From assembly GCF_029227915.1 (NCBI RefSeq), contig NC_079875.1:8803001-8867000 (forward strand): DNA of 64,000 bases, given 5' to 3'. The notes beneath the pieces are model-generated. The model saw nothing but the letters and a program-made list of their open reading frames with translations. It had not been told where the DNA came from and did no database searches. The stretch is from Hydractinia symbiolongicarpus (Eukaryota; Cnidaria; Hydrozoa; Anthoathecata; Hydractiniidae). The position numbers and the translations under genes are program-made. Below are positions 34,019 to 45,834 of the stretch, piece after piece; the stretch's first letter is position 1, and every line of letters starts with the position of its first letter.

Positions 34019-34324
34019 AATTATCTTTGTTATATTTGATAGAAAGAGAACAGGAAAAGACACGATAATTCACCCGTTATTTCTTTCTCGTACGTTACTT
34101 ACCCCTCTATAGAACCCCAAATCTATCAAAAAAACTTTTACTAAGGATAGCATTCAACCAACGGATTGAATTTGAAGAATAGGCAAAAACTTCAGAAACT
34201 TGAAATCTGAAATTTCGAAATAAGCGCCGCCCTCTATTAAGCGCCGCCCTCTAATAAGCGCCGCACCTAAAATCACAAAAATTAAATAAGCGCCGCGGCG
34301 CTTATTAGAGGAAATACGGTAATC

Positions 34325-37300
34325 GGTTTTTATTGTATTTGTTAACCGTCTAAGTTAGATAAATGTAAAAAATAAGAATGTCGGTTTAATGTTCTTATAA
34401 TAATATAATCCACTGACACTACTTTCGTTAACACTCGAGGTCAAACTTCGAAACAGGCCTGTCTAAAAACAAACATTCTATGCAGAATTCGAATATCCCT
34501 GTGGAATAAAATTACGAAGTTAGGCACTTACAAAAGATTGTGAAAGAATAACATGGGCTTTAACGAGTTTTATATTGACTGAGTAACCAAAAAGGCTGAA
34601 GAAGTGAGTCTGAAAATGGAAGGAGACGTATTTGTTATAATGTCGTCTTCCTTTATTTAGTATATTTTATAAAACTGGATATTAGATCATCGTTTTTTAT
34701 GGACAATCTATCTAGTTAACTAGCTATGTTGAAAAAGCATCCAGACAGAATGTTGATGAATCTGGTTATTTTAACTGTTAAACTTCACATTTCTGTTGTT
34801 TCTATCCTATGAAAATGTTTTTATCAAAAATGTATTGTAGGAGTTAGATAAATAATCATTTCCAATGATTCTTAAAAATTTATTTTTCGTGATTTTTTAC
34901 ATTTTAAGCTACCATTTTGACGGGCAAGACTGCTCCATATCGGCTTGTCGTCAAGAGCACTAAGCCAATCAGAATGCCTAAAAACCCGTATTGCCCGCTT
35001 GCAAAATCCGGACGCCTAACAAACTTATAATTTACATAAAGTTCACTATGGAAAAAAACTCAAATTAAAAACTAGCTATAGCTGCAACAACAACTTGCAT
35101 TCTTTAACCAGCTCTCAAACACAGTCCTTTTTGGCTGAATAAACTGATTCAAAAGAGCCGACATGCTTCTTAGCTGTGTGTTACGAGATAGACAAGGAGA
35201 ACCTTAAAATAAAGTACTACCAAATGCTATCTCGCTAAATCTGTTTTTGTTTTAAATAAAGATAAATAGTTTATTTAAAATCCTAGTTCAGGACTATATG
35301 TAAAAAATGTTTCATCCCCGAGTACAGGAGCTCTCTTTTAGAAACTCCTGTTTTTGGACATATTTCATCCAGAAAGTGCCAGTAAACTTGATAAAAACTG
35401 TATTGTTCTGAATTAGAGAATTGCCCCCTACTAGTATCTTTCCGCTCATATCAACACAAGCATGGTTTGAGTTGATGGCATATACTTTTATTTAGCGATT
35501 GTGGGCAAACTAGACAATATCTGAATGTATCTCCAAAGTTCGATCGCATATCTAACCCTGAGAGAATGTATTTTACTTGATACAAGTCATTTAACTATAT
35601 AACTTTTATGATAAGTAAAAGTGTAGTTGGTTAGTAGATATTTAGGGATATTTAGCTACAGGAATAAGAGACACATCTCCGCTCGCTTCTGGCCGTGACC
35701 GACGGTACGGAAGCAATAAACAGAAAAGGTCCATGACATCACACGGGAAATTTTTAAGCGAATATGACCGCCGTGTACATGGCTGCAATTTCAAAATTTC
35801 GCATAAAGGAATCTACTGTTTATTTTGTAAATTGCAAAAAAATCGCGATTTGGGATAAAAGTAAAATTGGCAACTTGGGTGGACAGGTTTAGGCGTCAAT
35901 TTTTAGACCATCCTAACTTCTTACAGGCGTTTAAAGAGCGTTGGTTTCCAGGGCACCGACTTGAACCAATAGAAGGATTTACAACGACCAACCCCCTAGT
36001 TGTCGCTAAAACTTTTAAGGACTAGGTTGTTGTGAAAAGTCTCTGCGTGTTTTAGAAAGACGACAAATCGAGCTACACGCTTTTTTTTTAAGAATATTAA
36101 ATTTACCCATGCTGATCATTATTCTCATTTCTTTATCGTTCTACAATAAACTTATTGTTTTTAACCTGAAATCCGATGATATTCTTATAAAGCATATTTT
36201 TTTCATAAGATGAGCGTGTACCCAACGATACGAAACATGGATTATCATCCTGCCCCAAAATGAAAATCAAATTTTGGGTAGTTAATTATTTATCGGCCAT
36301 AAAAATGGGTGGTTATTCTAAGGGTTGAAATTTCTAACCACCCCACAAAAAGTAAATTTCTTATACCCGTAGCCAATCTTTCAAATGCTTAAGATAACTC
36401 TTACACACGATATAACAAAAGCGATGTATAAATCAGCTTTCTGATAATGGAAATTAACCTTAATAGACACTTTAAAAACTGTTAATAGAAGCAGTGTAAT
36501 TTTAATCTTAATGTAGGCAATAAACTGTTAATGAAGCAGTGTTACTCCTATGGGAGAAATTTTGAACGTCAAAATTTTGTGTTTTAAAACAATCAAGCAG
36601 GATAAAAAAATATGAGAGATGCGAACGCACGCATGAAAATATTTTTTTCATCCGAAGTATTTTTGGATGTTTTTAAGGTATGTGAACTTGTTTATGTTTG
36701 TTGTTGTTGTTTTTGACCACACAAAGCACACGTTTTTTTTGTTTTGTTTTGTTTCTGCTGTTTGCTAGTTATTATTCTGGTATTAAAAACACTAAACGCA
36801 CCATGTTTCCTTTAATAAGCGCTCTTCTTCTAATAAGCGCCCCTGTAATAAACGCCCCGTCTAATAAGTGTACTCTGTAACTTTTTGCCAAAAATTATTC
36901 TGATATATCCTAAGCATGTTCTTCGCACAGATCTAAGGATCTGAGAATGCAAACTGCTGTAAAAATGAGGTGCTCTTTGTTGTTTAACAAGCGTAATTGA
37001 ACTGACTTACAACTAGATTTTTTTGAGAAAAAATTCAAATGAAACCTGAGCACGACAATTTGTTTATTAGGACAACGTTTATATGAGTTAACAAAAAATA
37101 GAAAAACAAAAGTTCATAATATTCAATTCAGGATACAAACACAAATTTAAGATAAGCATATTCTCATTTTCAATTTTTTTGTCTAATTTTATCTTGTATA
37201 TTCTTATATTATAAAAAAGCGTGTTAATTTTAGTCCGTTCCGCACTTTTTTTATCCTCGTCGTATTAAACTTCATTGAATTTATTTTTCATCGTTATTCA

Positions 37301-38290
37301 TAGTCGTTTGTTAAAAAAATATATTTTTTTTTTTTTTGGTAGCACTACTATTCATGAGTCTTATTTATTTCACAATTTTCTTTTAGATGTCGATCAATCG
37401 AAATAACGCGTCTTTGGAACGCTGATTATGCGATATTATATATCATAGTTATATGTGCATATTATGGAAGCAGAATGTTCTCGAGTAGCTTCCTTTCGAT
37501 TAAGCTATATCCTTCGTTCATTATCTCATCCACCATAGTTACATTGCTACAAAGTTTTTGTTTTGTCTAAATGCAACTCGAGAACTTTCTAGTAAAGGTA
37601 TGTGGTTATGAGTACTTGTGGAATGCATAGGTTTGCGTGCGCGTCAGGTAGCGTCACTTTTGATCATGCTTTGGGGTATTTTTTTGAGTTAGAAGGTTTG
37701 AGCGGCGGTGTCGGTGGCTGTGTTGGTGGCAATAGTTTGGGCGATTAAGACAAAATATTTTTTGGGATATACACCGGTAGTGTGAAAGGTTAAGTAGGCT
37801 AGGTAGGTTTTAATGAGTGGAAGGCTTTCAAAGAAATTCGACCTAATGACATTCGTATAAATTTTAAGAGAATTTTGCTCCGCTAAACAAAAAGGAAAAT
37901 AAAAGCGATTGAAGAATGATTTTTAACTTGTCTTTACTCTTAAAATTTTTGAATTTGACAATCACTGCATTTTATTAACTTGATTGGCCTTCTTCATGTG
38001 CCCTTGTGCAGAGACATTTCATACTTTGAGTTTAAAAAGAATGCCGTGAAAATAAGTTTTGAAAAATAAGAAGGTAAAATTGATAGCATACACAACTAAT
38101 ATTTGACACACTCATTTGGTATCCTTTCACATAAATAGTTAGAATTCGTGCCACCAACTCGAAAAAAAGCTTACGACTACACTTTAGCTCTACAACCTTT
38201 TCCGTCAACTTTGCAACTAAAAAACAATTCATCTGCTAAACGATCCTTTCCCGACTAAGTTATTTTTTGACAAATAATTTTTTCTGACTA
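34325..38290. other. Long stretch with no gene; transposon-end fragment at 36.8 kb
   Basis: No convincing frame. At 36806-36875, TTTCCTTTAATAAGCGC and further AATAAGCGCC / AATAAACGCCCC units are an isolated fragment of ends like those of the 31.5-kb transposon. GGGTGGTTA/TAACCACCC (about 36306-36352) form a short hairpin. The rest is AT-rich unique-looking sequence. Confidence 0.5.
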
Positions 38291-38293
38291 ACA

Positions 38294-38327
38294 CGTCTCT
38301 GAAATACCTCTGAAATACCTCTGAAAT
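38294..38327. repeat. 11-bp direct repeat, three units
   Basis: TCTGAAATACC occurs in tandem three times, the last unit partial. Confidence 0.8.
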
Positions 38328-38398
38328 AAAATTGTTGAATAAAAACATCAAATGACTGATTAAAAAAAATAGTTCTAATATCGAGGTAAAAAGCTGAA

Positions 38399-38429
38399 TT
38401 ATCAAGTACAGTTCAACTGTACTTGATAA
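38399..38429. repeat. Perfect 31-base palindrome
   Basis: Arms TTATCAAGTACAGTT and AACTGTACTTGATAA are exact complements with a single C between them. It lies in otherwise non-coding AT-rich sequence. No neighbouring gene suggests a terminator or operator role. Confidence 0.85.
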
Positions 38430-39556
38430 AGATGCGGCACTTTGTGGATATATGACTTTATTAATGTTCAATGAGCATTTTTCTGACAGTAAATAGAGCT
38501 TTGTAAATGCCTTGTCATTTTATTTTATCTTGGGAAAGTTACATCAAAACGAACAAGCGAACGTCCCATTACTGATCGTCTAGTTTGCATTTTAAGGAAT
38601 GCATTTTTGTTTGGTGGGTTCAAACCTAAAGAGGCGATAAAACGATAGTGTTTACCGGTACAAGTATTCCATAAATTGCCTCTTTTATTAGCCTAAGTAA
38701 CGTATTACTATCCTACAATTTTATATACTTCAATGTTTCTGTGCTGCAACAGTTCACTAAGAGCAAAGCAGTGATATTTTCTCTCTAAAAATTGATAACA
38801 TGCAACAAACTTAAAGCTTACTTTAAAACTGTTTTTTTTTGCAAAATTATACCACTAATTGATTTAAATGTGTGTATCGCTTTTATTTCCCTATTAAATT
38901 ATGTACATTTACGAATGTCACAAAGCTGTCTCTCAATTCACAAATTTTAAAGATCTATTTTCAACAGAAGGAGCTATTTTTTATTAAGGCAAAGGTTCAA
39001 CTTTTTATTCTTGTTTCTAAATTGTTTTTCAAATGCAAAGATTATAAGTTTTGTTTTAGCTTCACGGTTTTTCCCTCCCAAGTTATTGTAAGGGAGGGTT
39101 TTTTAACCCAGTTGCAAAAACAAATCATAAGCTTTGCTCACTCGTTTTAGTCTGGAAACGTAAAAATTAAAATACTAAAGAAAACAAAATTTTCAGGTTT
39201 GTCAGGAAGCAGGATATAAGGCCATAAAATCTCCCAAAAAGGGTTACAAAACTTCTCCCAGACGAACTTCTTCTTTTGTTTTTGTAGAACTCAGGCACGA
39301 TTTTTGTTTTGATAACAGGAGCGTTAAAAACGGGGTGGCAGTTTAGGAAGCTAGTGCGCATCTATTGCCGGTCACCGTGTGAATTCCTCCAACAGACTTG
39401 GCTTGAACTATGCTCCACGGTATGATCTTCTGTGACGCTAATATTTTTAAAAACGTAGCAAATCTCTTATCGCACGTGTTACTTTGAAGCAGAACGTGGA
39501 TAGGGCGTAAGCATTTCGCGCGAACAAAATTCCACAATGTACTCAAACCACATGTC
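38430..39556. other. No recognisable gene
   Basis: Short frames only (38872-39150 plus, 39167-39546 minus), none resembling known proteins. Confidence 0.4.
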
Positions 39557-39779
39557 TTCCTTCAATGCACGGTGTAACTTGTTGATGCGCGACACATTTG
39601 AAAGAAAGGAACATGTTCTAACTGGATTATGGAATGACTTAAATTCATTCTTACAACAACAAACACATTTTCTCTGTTGTTGTGAATAGATTTAAGTTAT
39701 TTCAAATATTCAGTTAGAAAATGTTTCCTTCTTTCAAATATTTCGCATGTCAACAAGTTACACTGTGCATTGAGGGAAA
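39557..39779. mobile_element. Foldback element, arms about 105 bp
   Basis: The left arm from TTCCTTCAATGCACGGTGTA pairs with the right arm ending at TACACTGTGCATTGAGGGAA. Pairing continues through AACTTGTTGA, TTTGAAAGAA and ACAACAACA with scattered mismatches, leaving a short central loop near 39665. The whole unit is one long hairpin without coding potential. Confidence 0.75.
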
Positions 39780-39934
39780 TTTTAGGGTTTTTTTTTAACT
39801 CTTAATAACAAAACGACATAAAAGTTGAGTAAGACCCCCGCCTTTTTTATTTTTTTTGTTGTCAACTCGGCACTTTATTCGTAGTTGCATCCAGGATGTG
39901 GAATCCAACTGTTTCCTACTTTTCTGCTTACTCA

Positions 39935-40085
39935 CACAGAGCGACTGAGACTATTTCGAATGCCAGTAACAGAGACTATTGAGACTATTTCGAGGCTACT
40001 TAGAGTAACTGAGACTATTTGAGACCATTTTGATTGCTAACGAACGATGGTTACTTAGAGTAACTGAGACTATTTATTTCGACTG
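39935..40085. repeat. Imperfect tandem repeats of an ACTGAGACTATTT motif
   Basis: GAGACTATTT recurs five times (first at about 39947, last near 40064), twice within the longer ACTTAGAGTAACTGAGACTA unit. Confidence 0.7.
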
Positions 40086-40191
40086 CACGGCATTCACATT
40101 TCGATTTTAGATAGATGTATACGAAGACTCATTTGTTTTTCACACATTATTTTATTATCGAGACTAATTCGATCAGAGAAATGTTTGTTTT

Positions 40192-40271
40192 ACCAGTGGC
40201 GGGTTCGAACCACCGAATCAGTGATCACTCGTTCAGAGTGCAACGCGCTAACCAACTGCGCCACTGATCCC
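40192..40271 (-). tRNA. tRNA-like locus, anticodon unclear
   Basis: On minus: box A TGGCGCAGTTGGTTAGCGCG and box B GGTTCGAACCC, a T stem GGTGG/CCGCC, and acceptor-type ends ATCAGTG / CACTGGT that pair. About 29 bases separate the D and T arms. The only good stem there is CACTC/GAGTG with a 5-base loop (TGAAC), which is not a standard anticodon loop. A trained covariance model is needed to decide between a real gene, an intron-containing gene and a tRNA-derived repeat. Confidence 0.55.
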
Positions 40272-40567
40272 CTGTCAAGTAAAGTATAAAAGCTTATGAC
40301 ATTTAAAATTTATGTTCTACGAAATAATTTTTCAATTTAATATGATATAAATTCAATGAGATATCGCATACATTAACGCGATAACAAATTGTGCCGCTCA
40401 GTTTAATATATCTTTATGATCAGAAGGAAACTTCATCTTCGATTTTTGTAAATAAGTTGCGATTATTTTCTCATGTTATGTTTTCCCCCGAATTTAAAAC
40501 AAATGGTACCCTAAATGGCTAGTGTTATCTTTAAAATAAATGTTTACTCTGTGTAAGAAAGGATCAT

Positions 40568-40633
40568 TGAGCCAAGTGGGACTCGAACCCACGTCGGAAA
40601 TGTCTCCCGCTCTACCAACTGAGCTACTGGCTC
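40568..40633 (-). tRNA. tRNA-like locus with short anticodon region
   Basis: On minus, GAGCCAG and TTGGCTC form a full 7-pair acceptor stem (one G-T pair). GCTC/GAGC form the D arm (TAGCTCAGTTGGTAGAGC) and GTGGG/CCCAC the T arm around TTCGAGT. Yet only 16 bases separate the D and T arms, where a normal tRNA has about 22 or more. Three arms are well formed and the anticodon arm cannot be. No pol III terminator run of T directly follows. Confidence 0.55.
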
Positions 40634-40639
40634 CAGTTA

Positions 40640-41925
40640 AAACATTGACTGACCAAAATCAATCAAGAGACAATGTGCGTTACAACAAACGCGATTTTAA
40701 AAAATATATAATCTAATCATATGCGATCTACAAACCATTTAACTATTGTCCGGTATGACATTAGACTTGCATTTCTTGCATGGATATTTTATTTCAATCT
40801 TTAAGTTTACTTTCTTTTTCATTAAGAACTACGTTGTCAGTGTGACTCCTTTTGAAGTTATTTTATTTTTCGTCAGTTTTATCATCAAGGTGCCCAGTAA
40901 CCTAATGGTGAAAAGAGGATGACATCTTTTCCTTTGTTTTCCGTTAGAATCTTGAATAATTTTTGAGTTTTTTACCAATTTTCAGAGTCATACTATTCAC
41001 AAATCCACTGAGCGACTATGATGTTCCTAAATTATATATTAGTGAATGTCATTGGGCATGCGCACACTCTCTCTATATGTTTAATATAAGACCGTAAAGA
41101 AAGGCGGTAACGAAAGACCGTAAAAAAAAGAAGAAGGCAAAGTTTGGGTTTCAAGATTAAATTCTAATGTTTTTAGTTTAAATAAATAGTTTACCATTTC
41201 TTCTTTCTTTGTTTTGTGGTGCTGCTAAAGACTATTTGCTCTTATCTGATGAATATGACTACAAGTTATCTGCTGGATCTATTTCCTTGTTTAATTTCTC
41301 GTACAAAGACTTAAAAAATCAAAAATAAAATTTGTATTATCATACATTACCTTTACTCCTGGCCTTGATCGTATTAGTTTTGCTATGAAAGTCGATAGAC
41401 GAAGCAAATACAGAGAAATGGTCTATAGGTAACAATGGATTTTATATGCATCGAATTTATATAAATAACTTAAAATGTACAACAATGACTTCCCTTTCAT
41501 CACCAAAAACAACAAGTTCAGAGGAATGGATCTGGCAAATTCTAGCGCATCGGAAATACGAGATAACCGTAAATATGATCCGTCAAAGCCGAATTATATT
41601 CACTCGTACTGGATAATCGGTTGCAAAAATATCCTTAGCCTGGTCATCTCTTTGGTCTCGAAACAATCCGCTTACAGAAATTGGATAATAATAAAATGTT
41701 AGTATTCTGTAAAGCTCAGCTAATAATTTTTTATTGCTTTGCCTTTCACTACCAATACCTTCACAAAATCGTAGAGTTTTATACTTTGCGTCCATGATCA
41801 TTCATCAGCGACGCTTTCAAAGTATTGAACTGATTTGAAACATTCAGCTTTCTTACATTTGCTTGTATTTAAATTAGAACAGCATATCAGAAAGCAATTC
41901 TAAAGAAAAGACTACTTATATACAC
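40640..41925. other. No recognisable gene
   Basis: AT-rich. Opposed frames at 41475-41702 and 41583-41801 are unremarkable. Confidence 0.4.
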
Positions 41926-41930
41926 AGTTG

Positions 41931-42442
41931 AACCTCTGTAAAGCGGACATCTTCTAAAACAGACAACACTTGTGGACAAACAAAACAAATTGTCCAGGAC
42001 AATTTACTAATAAACCCTCATAATAAATTGTCTCTAAAGCGTACAGTCTAAAACAACAATCTAAGAGGAAACTTTTTTTAGGTCCCGCACAGTTATTTCT
42101 TCCAGAACATACCTGTATGAATCAGACAAAAGATTTTTTTGATCAATTAATGCCAGTCTTACCAAGTTTTTATATTATTGTACCCTACTTCATATAATGT
42201 CCAAAGACGTTCAATTTAGAAAATTTCATTTCTCAAAGCCAATTTGTCTTTTGAAAGTGTTTCTTTGTCTAACTAGGGAGTGGGAGGGGGAAATATGGGC
42301 ACGCCTAATGAATTTCAGACTATGAAGTAGAATCTTTTCAGCGTTTCTTGACAAAAAAGGAAAACCTCTTCAAGAAAGGACACCTCTCTAAGGCGGACAA
42401 AATCTCTGGTCCCTAAGTGTCCGCTTCAAGGAGGTTGCAGTG
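41931..42442. mobile_element. Pogo/Tigger-like MITE
   Basis: The left end CAGTTGAACCTCTGTAAAGC and the right end (reverse complement CACTGCAACCTCCTTGAAGC) share most positions and both continue GGACA. Further GGCGGACA / GTCCGC copies lie inside. No coding region; the target duplication is not clear. Confidence 0.6.
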
Positions 42443-42547
42443 CATTTAAAATCTGAAATAGGTTAACACAGTAAAAAATGCTTTTTTTATTTTATCTATG
42501 ATACTACATCTTAAGCTTGGTACCAGAAGAAGCGATTTTTACCTTAT

Positions 42548-42949
42548 TTGCATTCTTCATCATGTCACAACAAATCATCCATCAGTGTGATTTATGCAGT
42601 ACTGACAACGAATTTGATAAAAAAAGCTTTGGAATATATGAATCATCTTATATTGCGTGGATACAACCGAAAGAAAGTTCAGAGGAAGTTTTCGAAGGTA
42701 AAAGGAACATTTCGTGATGAAGCTCGACAACCGGTTATCAAGAAGAAACTGAAGAATTCAGTTATATTCGCGATGTTTAATCTCAGAGGTCCGAATGTAA
42801 AAGAAATTGTTAACTATTTTCTTCCAATTTTGCAACAGAATCTTTCGTTAAATGAAACGTTTCCAGCTGTTTCAGTGGTATTAATGTTACAGTCAAAGTT
42901 TTATTTGTACTATAAGTTTCTGTTTCAAGAAAAGTTAGTAAAAGATTAA
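42548..42949 (+). pseudogene. Penelope-like retroelement fragment
   Basis: The frame contains MNHLILRGYNRKKVQRKFSK, then a FNLRGPNVKEIVNYFLPIL segment and LNETFPA. This order (RGY-N-x-x-x-V, RGPNVKEI, P-I-L-x-x-N-x-x-L-x-x-x-FP) matches the part between the reverse transcriptase and the endonuclease in Penelope-like proteins as I remember them. The frame ends in unrelated sequence. An isolated fragment. Confidence 0.5.
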
Positions 42950-44940
42950 AAAAAAATTTTTTTTACCAAGTTGTTTGTTTGCTGTATGAATCTAAACATT
43001 TCATATTTTATTAAGATTCCGGGGAGGATTTCAAAAATCACATTCCCTTTGTTTGACAAAGAAAATGTGAGCGGTACATCAAAGAAAACTAATTCAGAAA
43101 TGGTGTATTGAGATATTAAAAATTATGAAATATTTGTTAGTTGCTCTTAACATTTTAACGAACTTAAAAATCACATTTCAGCATGATAGTTTAACGAACG
43201 GAAAATAAAAGCATTCCGGTAATAACGTTAGACATTTTTGTGGGAAACAGGACAATTTATCTGTTAGTGCTACATTCGGCATACAATGCTTGTCTCTCAA
43301 ATATAGATGAGTTGCGTCACATAATGTTTTGATTTTGCATCGAAAACAATAGACATGCGCACGCATATTCACAGAAAAATAATAAAACATTACAATATTC
43401 GAAGTCTGCTCTTCAACAGAAAAGATGATAGAAAAAAATTTCAATGCATTTTTAATCTTATATTCCTAAAAATCAACAAATTAGCGTAAATAGCCAATTA
43501 GGCCTACGAGGTGCTTTCTTTTTTGCCTATCTTGCGCGTAAATGGATGACACACACGACGAAATGGTTGCTACGGCTTAGCACCAGTACTATTCAATAAC
43601 ATGCCAAATAAAAGCGCAATTATCCATGGGCCTGGTTGGTACATAAAATAAGCCCATTATGTTTATATACATATATGGTGATTAGCCAACAAAATGTTTC
43701 TTAGAAGCGTGGTGGAAAATTTATTTAGTCCACTAAGATAGTATTTGAAGAGAAAAGAGCCAGCTTTATATCTCCCATGCCCACCTGTTTAAGGTATTGG
43801 GATATATTCCGTGTTACCTTTTTAATTTCACGCATTTTAAAACCCTTTGTTTTCAACTTCAGTAAAACAAATAAAAAAAAAAAGTTAACTTTATATCAAT
43901 CTATTTTCCAGTATGCTTTTTGTAAAAATTATAGGAAACTCGGGACGAAGTTGGTATTTAATTGCTAATAGCAGGAAATTGTCGCGCTAATTAATCTTAG
44001 GTAAAAGATCATTAAAAAATACTTTTTTAAAATGTTGTGTACGTCGAAAAGAAGGTAAAAGCAATTTGCCGTATGTATGAATTTTTTCAGAAATATTTTT
44101 ATATATATATAAAATATTTCATTTTTTATTTTAAGAAGTTTACAAAAACTAACTTATAACGAACTTATAACAATAATTTAAGTTTAAAAGTGAAAAGGTT
44201 CAAATCTGTTTCTTTCTTATTATTTACTTTATCGCCATGAAATCTTTTTATAAGAGTTTTTAATCCAAAGAAAAAATAACTTTAGTGGTGATCCGTTCGA
44301 TTTTCACTAACTGATCAATCTCACATAATGTGACTCTGGGTAAGAGAGGTAATTAAATGTTTGTCTCGTTTATCTCTAATCCGGTATGAAGATGTTTAAA
44401 GGGACTTTGCGTATGTAGACTTTCTTAAACCCATGTTAGCATGATTTTTATTCGGTCATTAAGTGACTCACTAAACAAGAAAATAGACATTACGTTTTGT
44501 TATAATTGCAGGCGTAAAGATTTTAATCATGATCTGAATAATTTAATTTAACAGAGCTCATGGTACCATGATAAAATACCTCCAATCGCTGTCCAAAAGT
44601 AAAGAATTAGATGTACTTTTATCTGAAAAATTAGGAAAAAGCAAAATGGTCTGGTGATAAACAAAACGTTTGGAATATTTTGTTACCCTCCATTTGGATT
44701 TACAGAAATGTTACAGCTTTATATTATAATATTGTTTTTAATTAGTTTCCATAATATAGATACAAAATATATACATATTATACAAGCTTCTTTAGTACGT
44801 ACAATTTACATTCATACAATATCTCTACATTCTATAACACTATTGCTGACGGTTTATAAGTTCTTAGAAAAAAAACTGTTGCTGAGAATAGAATGTAGAT
44901 AAAATTTAAACCCTTAGGTATATATAATAATAATCGGTTC
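42950..44940. other. No recognisable gene
   Basis: AT-rich. Frames at 43178-43444 (minus), 43777-43968 and 44654-44902 (plus) have no known motifs. This is the 3' flank of the ankyrin-RING gene. Confidence 0.4.
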
Positions 44941-44951
44941 TTATTTTAAAA

Positions 44952-45776
44952 TTACACATCAGCCTTCGCTATCACTTCTTCAATGATACGATTCCTTATG
45001 TTAAGGTTTCGGATGTCTTTGCGACAAAATGGACACGATTCCATTCTTTGCTTGCACTCTTGGCAGAATATATGGCCTTCTTCACACTGCAAAACAGACA
45101 TTCCTTTGCAGAAGCCATTTCTACATATTGGACATTCGAAGGCGTATTTTCTTTCAGGGTTGCTTGTCGAAATAATCTGCGGAAAACTGGTCTTTACCAT
45201 TTGAATATTATTAAAATTCTCGTCAAATTCTTTTGCTGTTTTCGCTTTGTTCAAATTGCATTTTGATAAAGGCATTTTGACTGTTAGTAAATTAATTGCC
45301 TTTATAACAGATTTTTCTACAGCCAGATCATACGGAGTTTTACCAGCATTGTTTCGGCATGTAGGACTTGCTCCATATTTTAAAAGTAACGAAATGCTAT
45401 CTGTCTTTATCGCCATATTCGAGCATTGCAAGATAGCTAAGTGGAGTGCTGTATTTCCATTCCGATCAGCTAAATCCATCCTGACGCTACCATCTTGACA
45501 CAATATTTCCACCAAGGCTTTCAATGATATGTTCCCTCTAGGTATGCATTTTCTGCCCTTAATGGCCAACATCAAGGGGCTTTGATGCAAATTGTTCACG
45601 TAGTTCAAGCATGCTCCATGAGCAATGAGTACGCTAATGATATCTTTGTGGCCTTCATGGCATGCAAGATGAAGATATGTGTTGCCATCACAATCTTGTT
45701 CATCAATAACACATGGTGAACTTAAGAATTCTTTAACCACTTTTAATTTACCTTTTTTAATAGCTTGTCTCAACAT
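44952..45776 (-). CDS. Ankyrin-repeat RING-finger protein (probable E3 ubiquitin ligase)
   Basis: 274 residues in one exon. Ankyrin repeats cover about 1-165, with GNTYLHLACHEGH (31-43), GNTALHLAIL (107-116) and GKTPYDLAVE (145-154). A linker is followed by a C-terminal RING finger: C215, C218, C231, H235, C238, C241, C248, C251 (CPIC ... CEEGHIFCQEC ... CPFC), a complete C3HC4 set. RING proteins recruit ubiquitin-conjugating enzymes; the ankyrin part would bind the target. No signal peptide or membrane segment. The start is chosen because a TATA box and initiator lie just upstream. A colinear paralogue without RING lies at 59494-60375. Surrounded by mobile elements but itself intact; probably a host gene. 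Confidence 0.85.
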   Translation of the reverse strand: MLRQAIKKGKLKVVKEFLSSPCVIDEQDCDGNTYLHLACHEGHKDIISVLIAHGACLNYVNNLHQSPLMLAIKGRKCIPRGNISLKALVEILCQDGSVRMDLADRNGNTALHLAILQCSNMAIKTDSISLLLKYGASPTCRNNAGKTPYDLAVEKSVIKAINLLTVKMPLSKCNLNKAKTAKEFDENFNNIQMVKTSFPQIISTSNPERKYAFECPICRNGFCKGMSVLQCEEGHIFCQECKQRMESCPFCRKDIRNLNIRNRIIEEVIAKADV

Positions 45777-45793
45777 TTTCGGAAGTATTTTTT

Positions 45794-45829
45794 CTGACTG
45801 ACGAAATTTACCTTGGTGCTGATTTTATA
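45794..45829 (-). promoter_or_regulatory. TATA box and initiator of the ankyrin-RING gene
   Basis: On minus, TATAAAA (45829-45823) is followed about 30 bases later by TCAGTCAG (45801-45794), an Inr-like sequence, and then the ATG at 45776. The spacing fits a classical core promoter. Not tested. Confidence 0.55.
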
Positions 45830-45834
45830 CAGTT

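Larger units (their letters stand above)
31498..34319. mobile_element. Two-gene pogo-type DNA transposon with intact ends
   Basis: The left end CCGTATTTCCTCCAATAAGC and the right end (reverse complement CCGTATTTCCTCTAATAAGC) are near-identical. TA lies directly outside both ends (31496-31497 and 34320-34321). Length is 2822 bases. Subterminal arrays of the AATAAGCGCCGCCCTCT unit occur at both ends in the same orientation (31510-31630 and 34218-34305), with an AATTTCGAAATAAGCGCC phrase shared at 31568 and 34210. Inside are two uninterrupted, divergent genes (31662-32423 minus and 32582-34018 plus). The element looks young and possibly functional. Confidence 0.9.
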
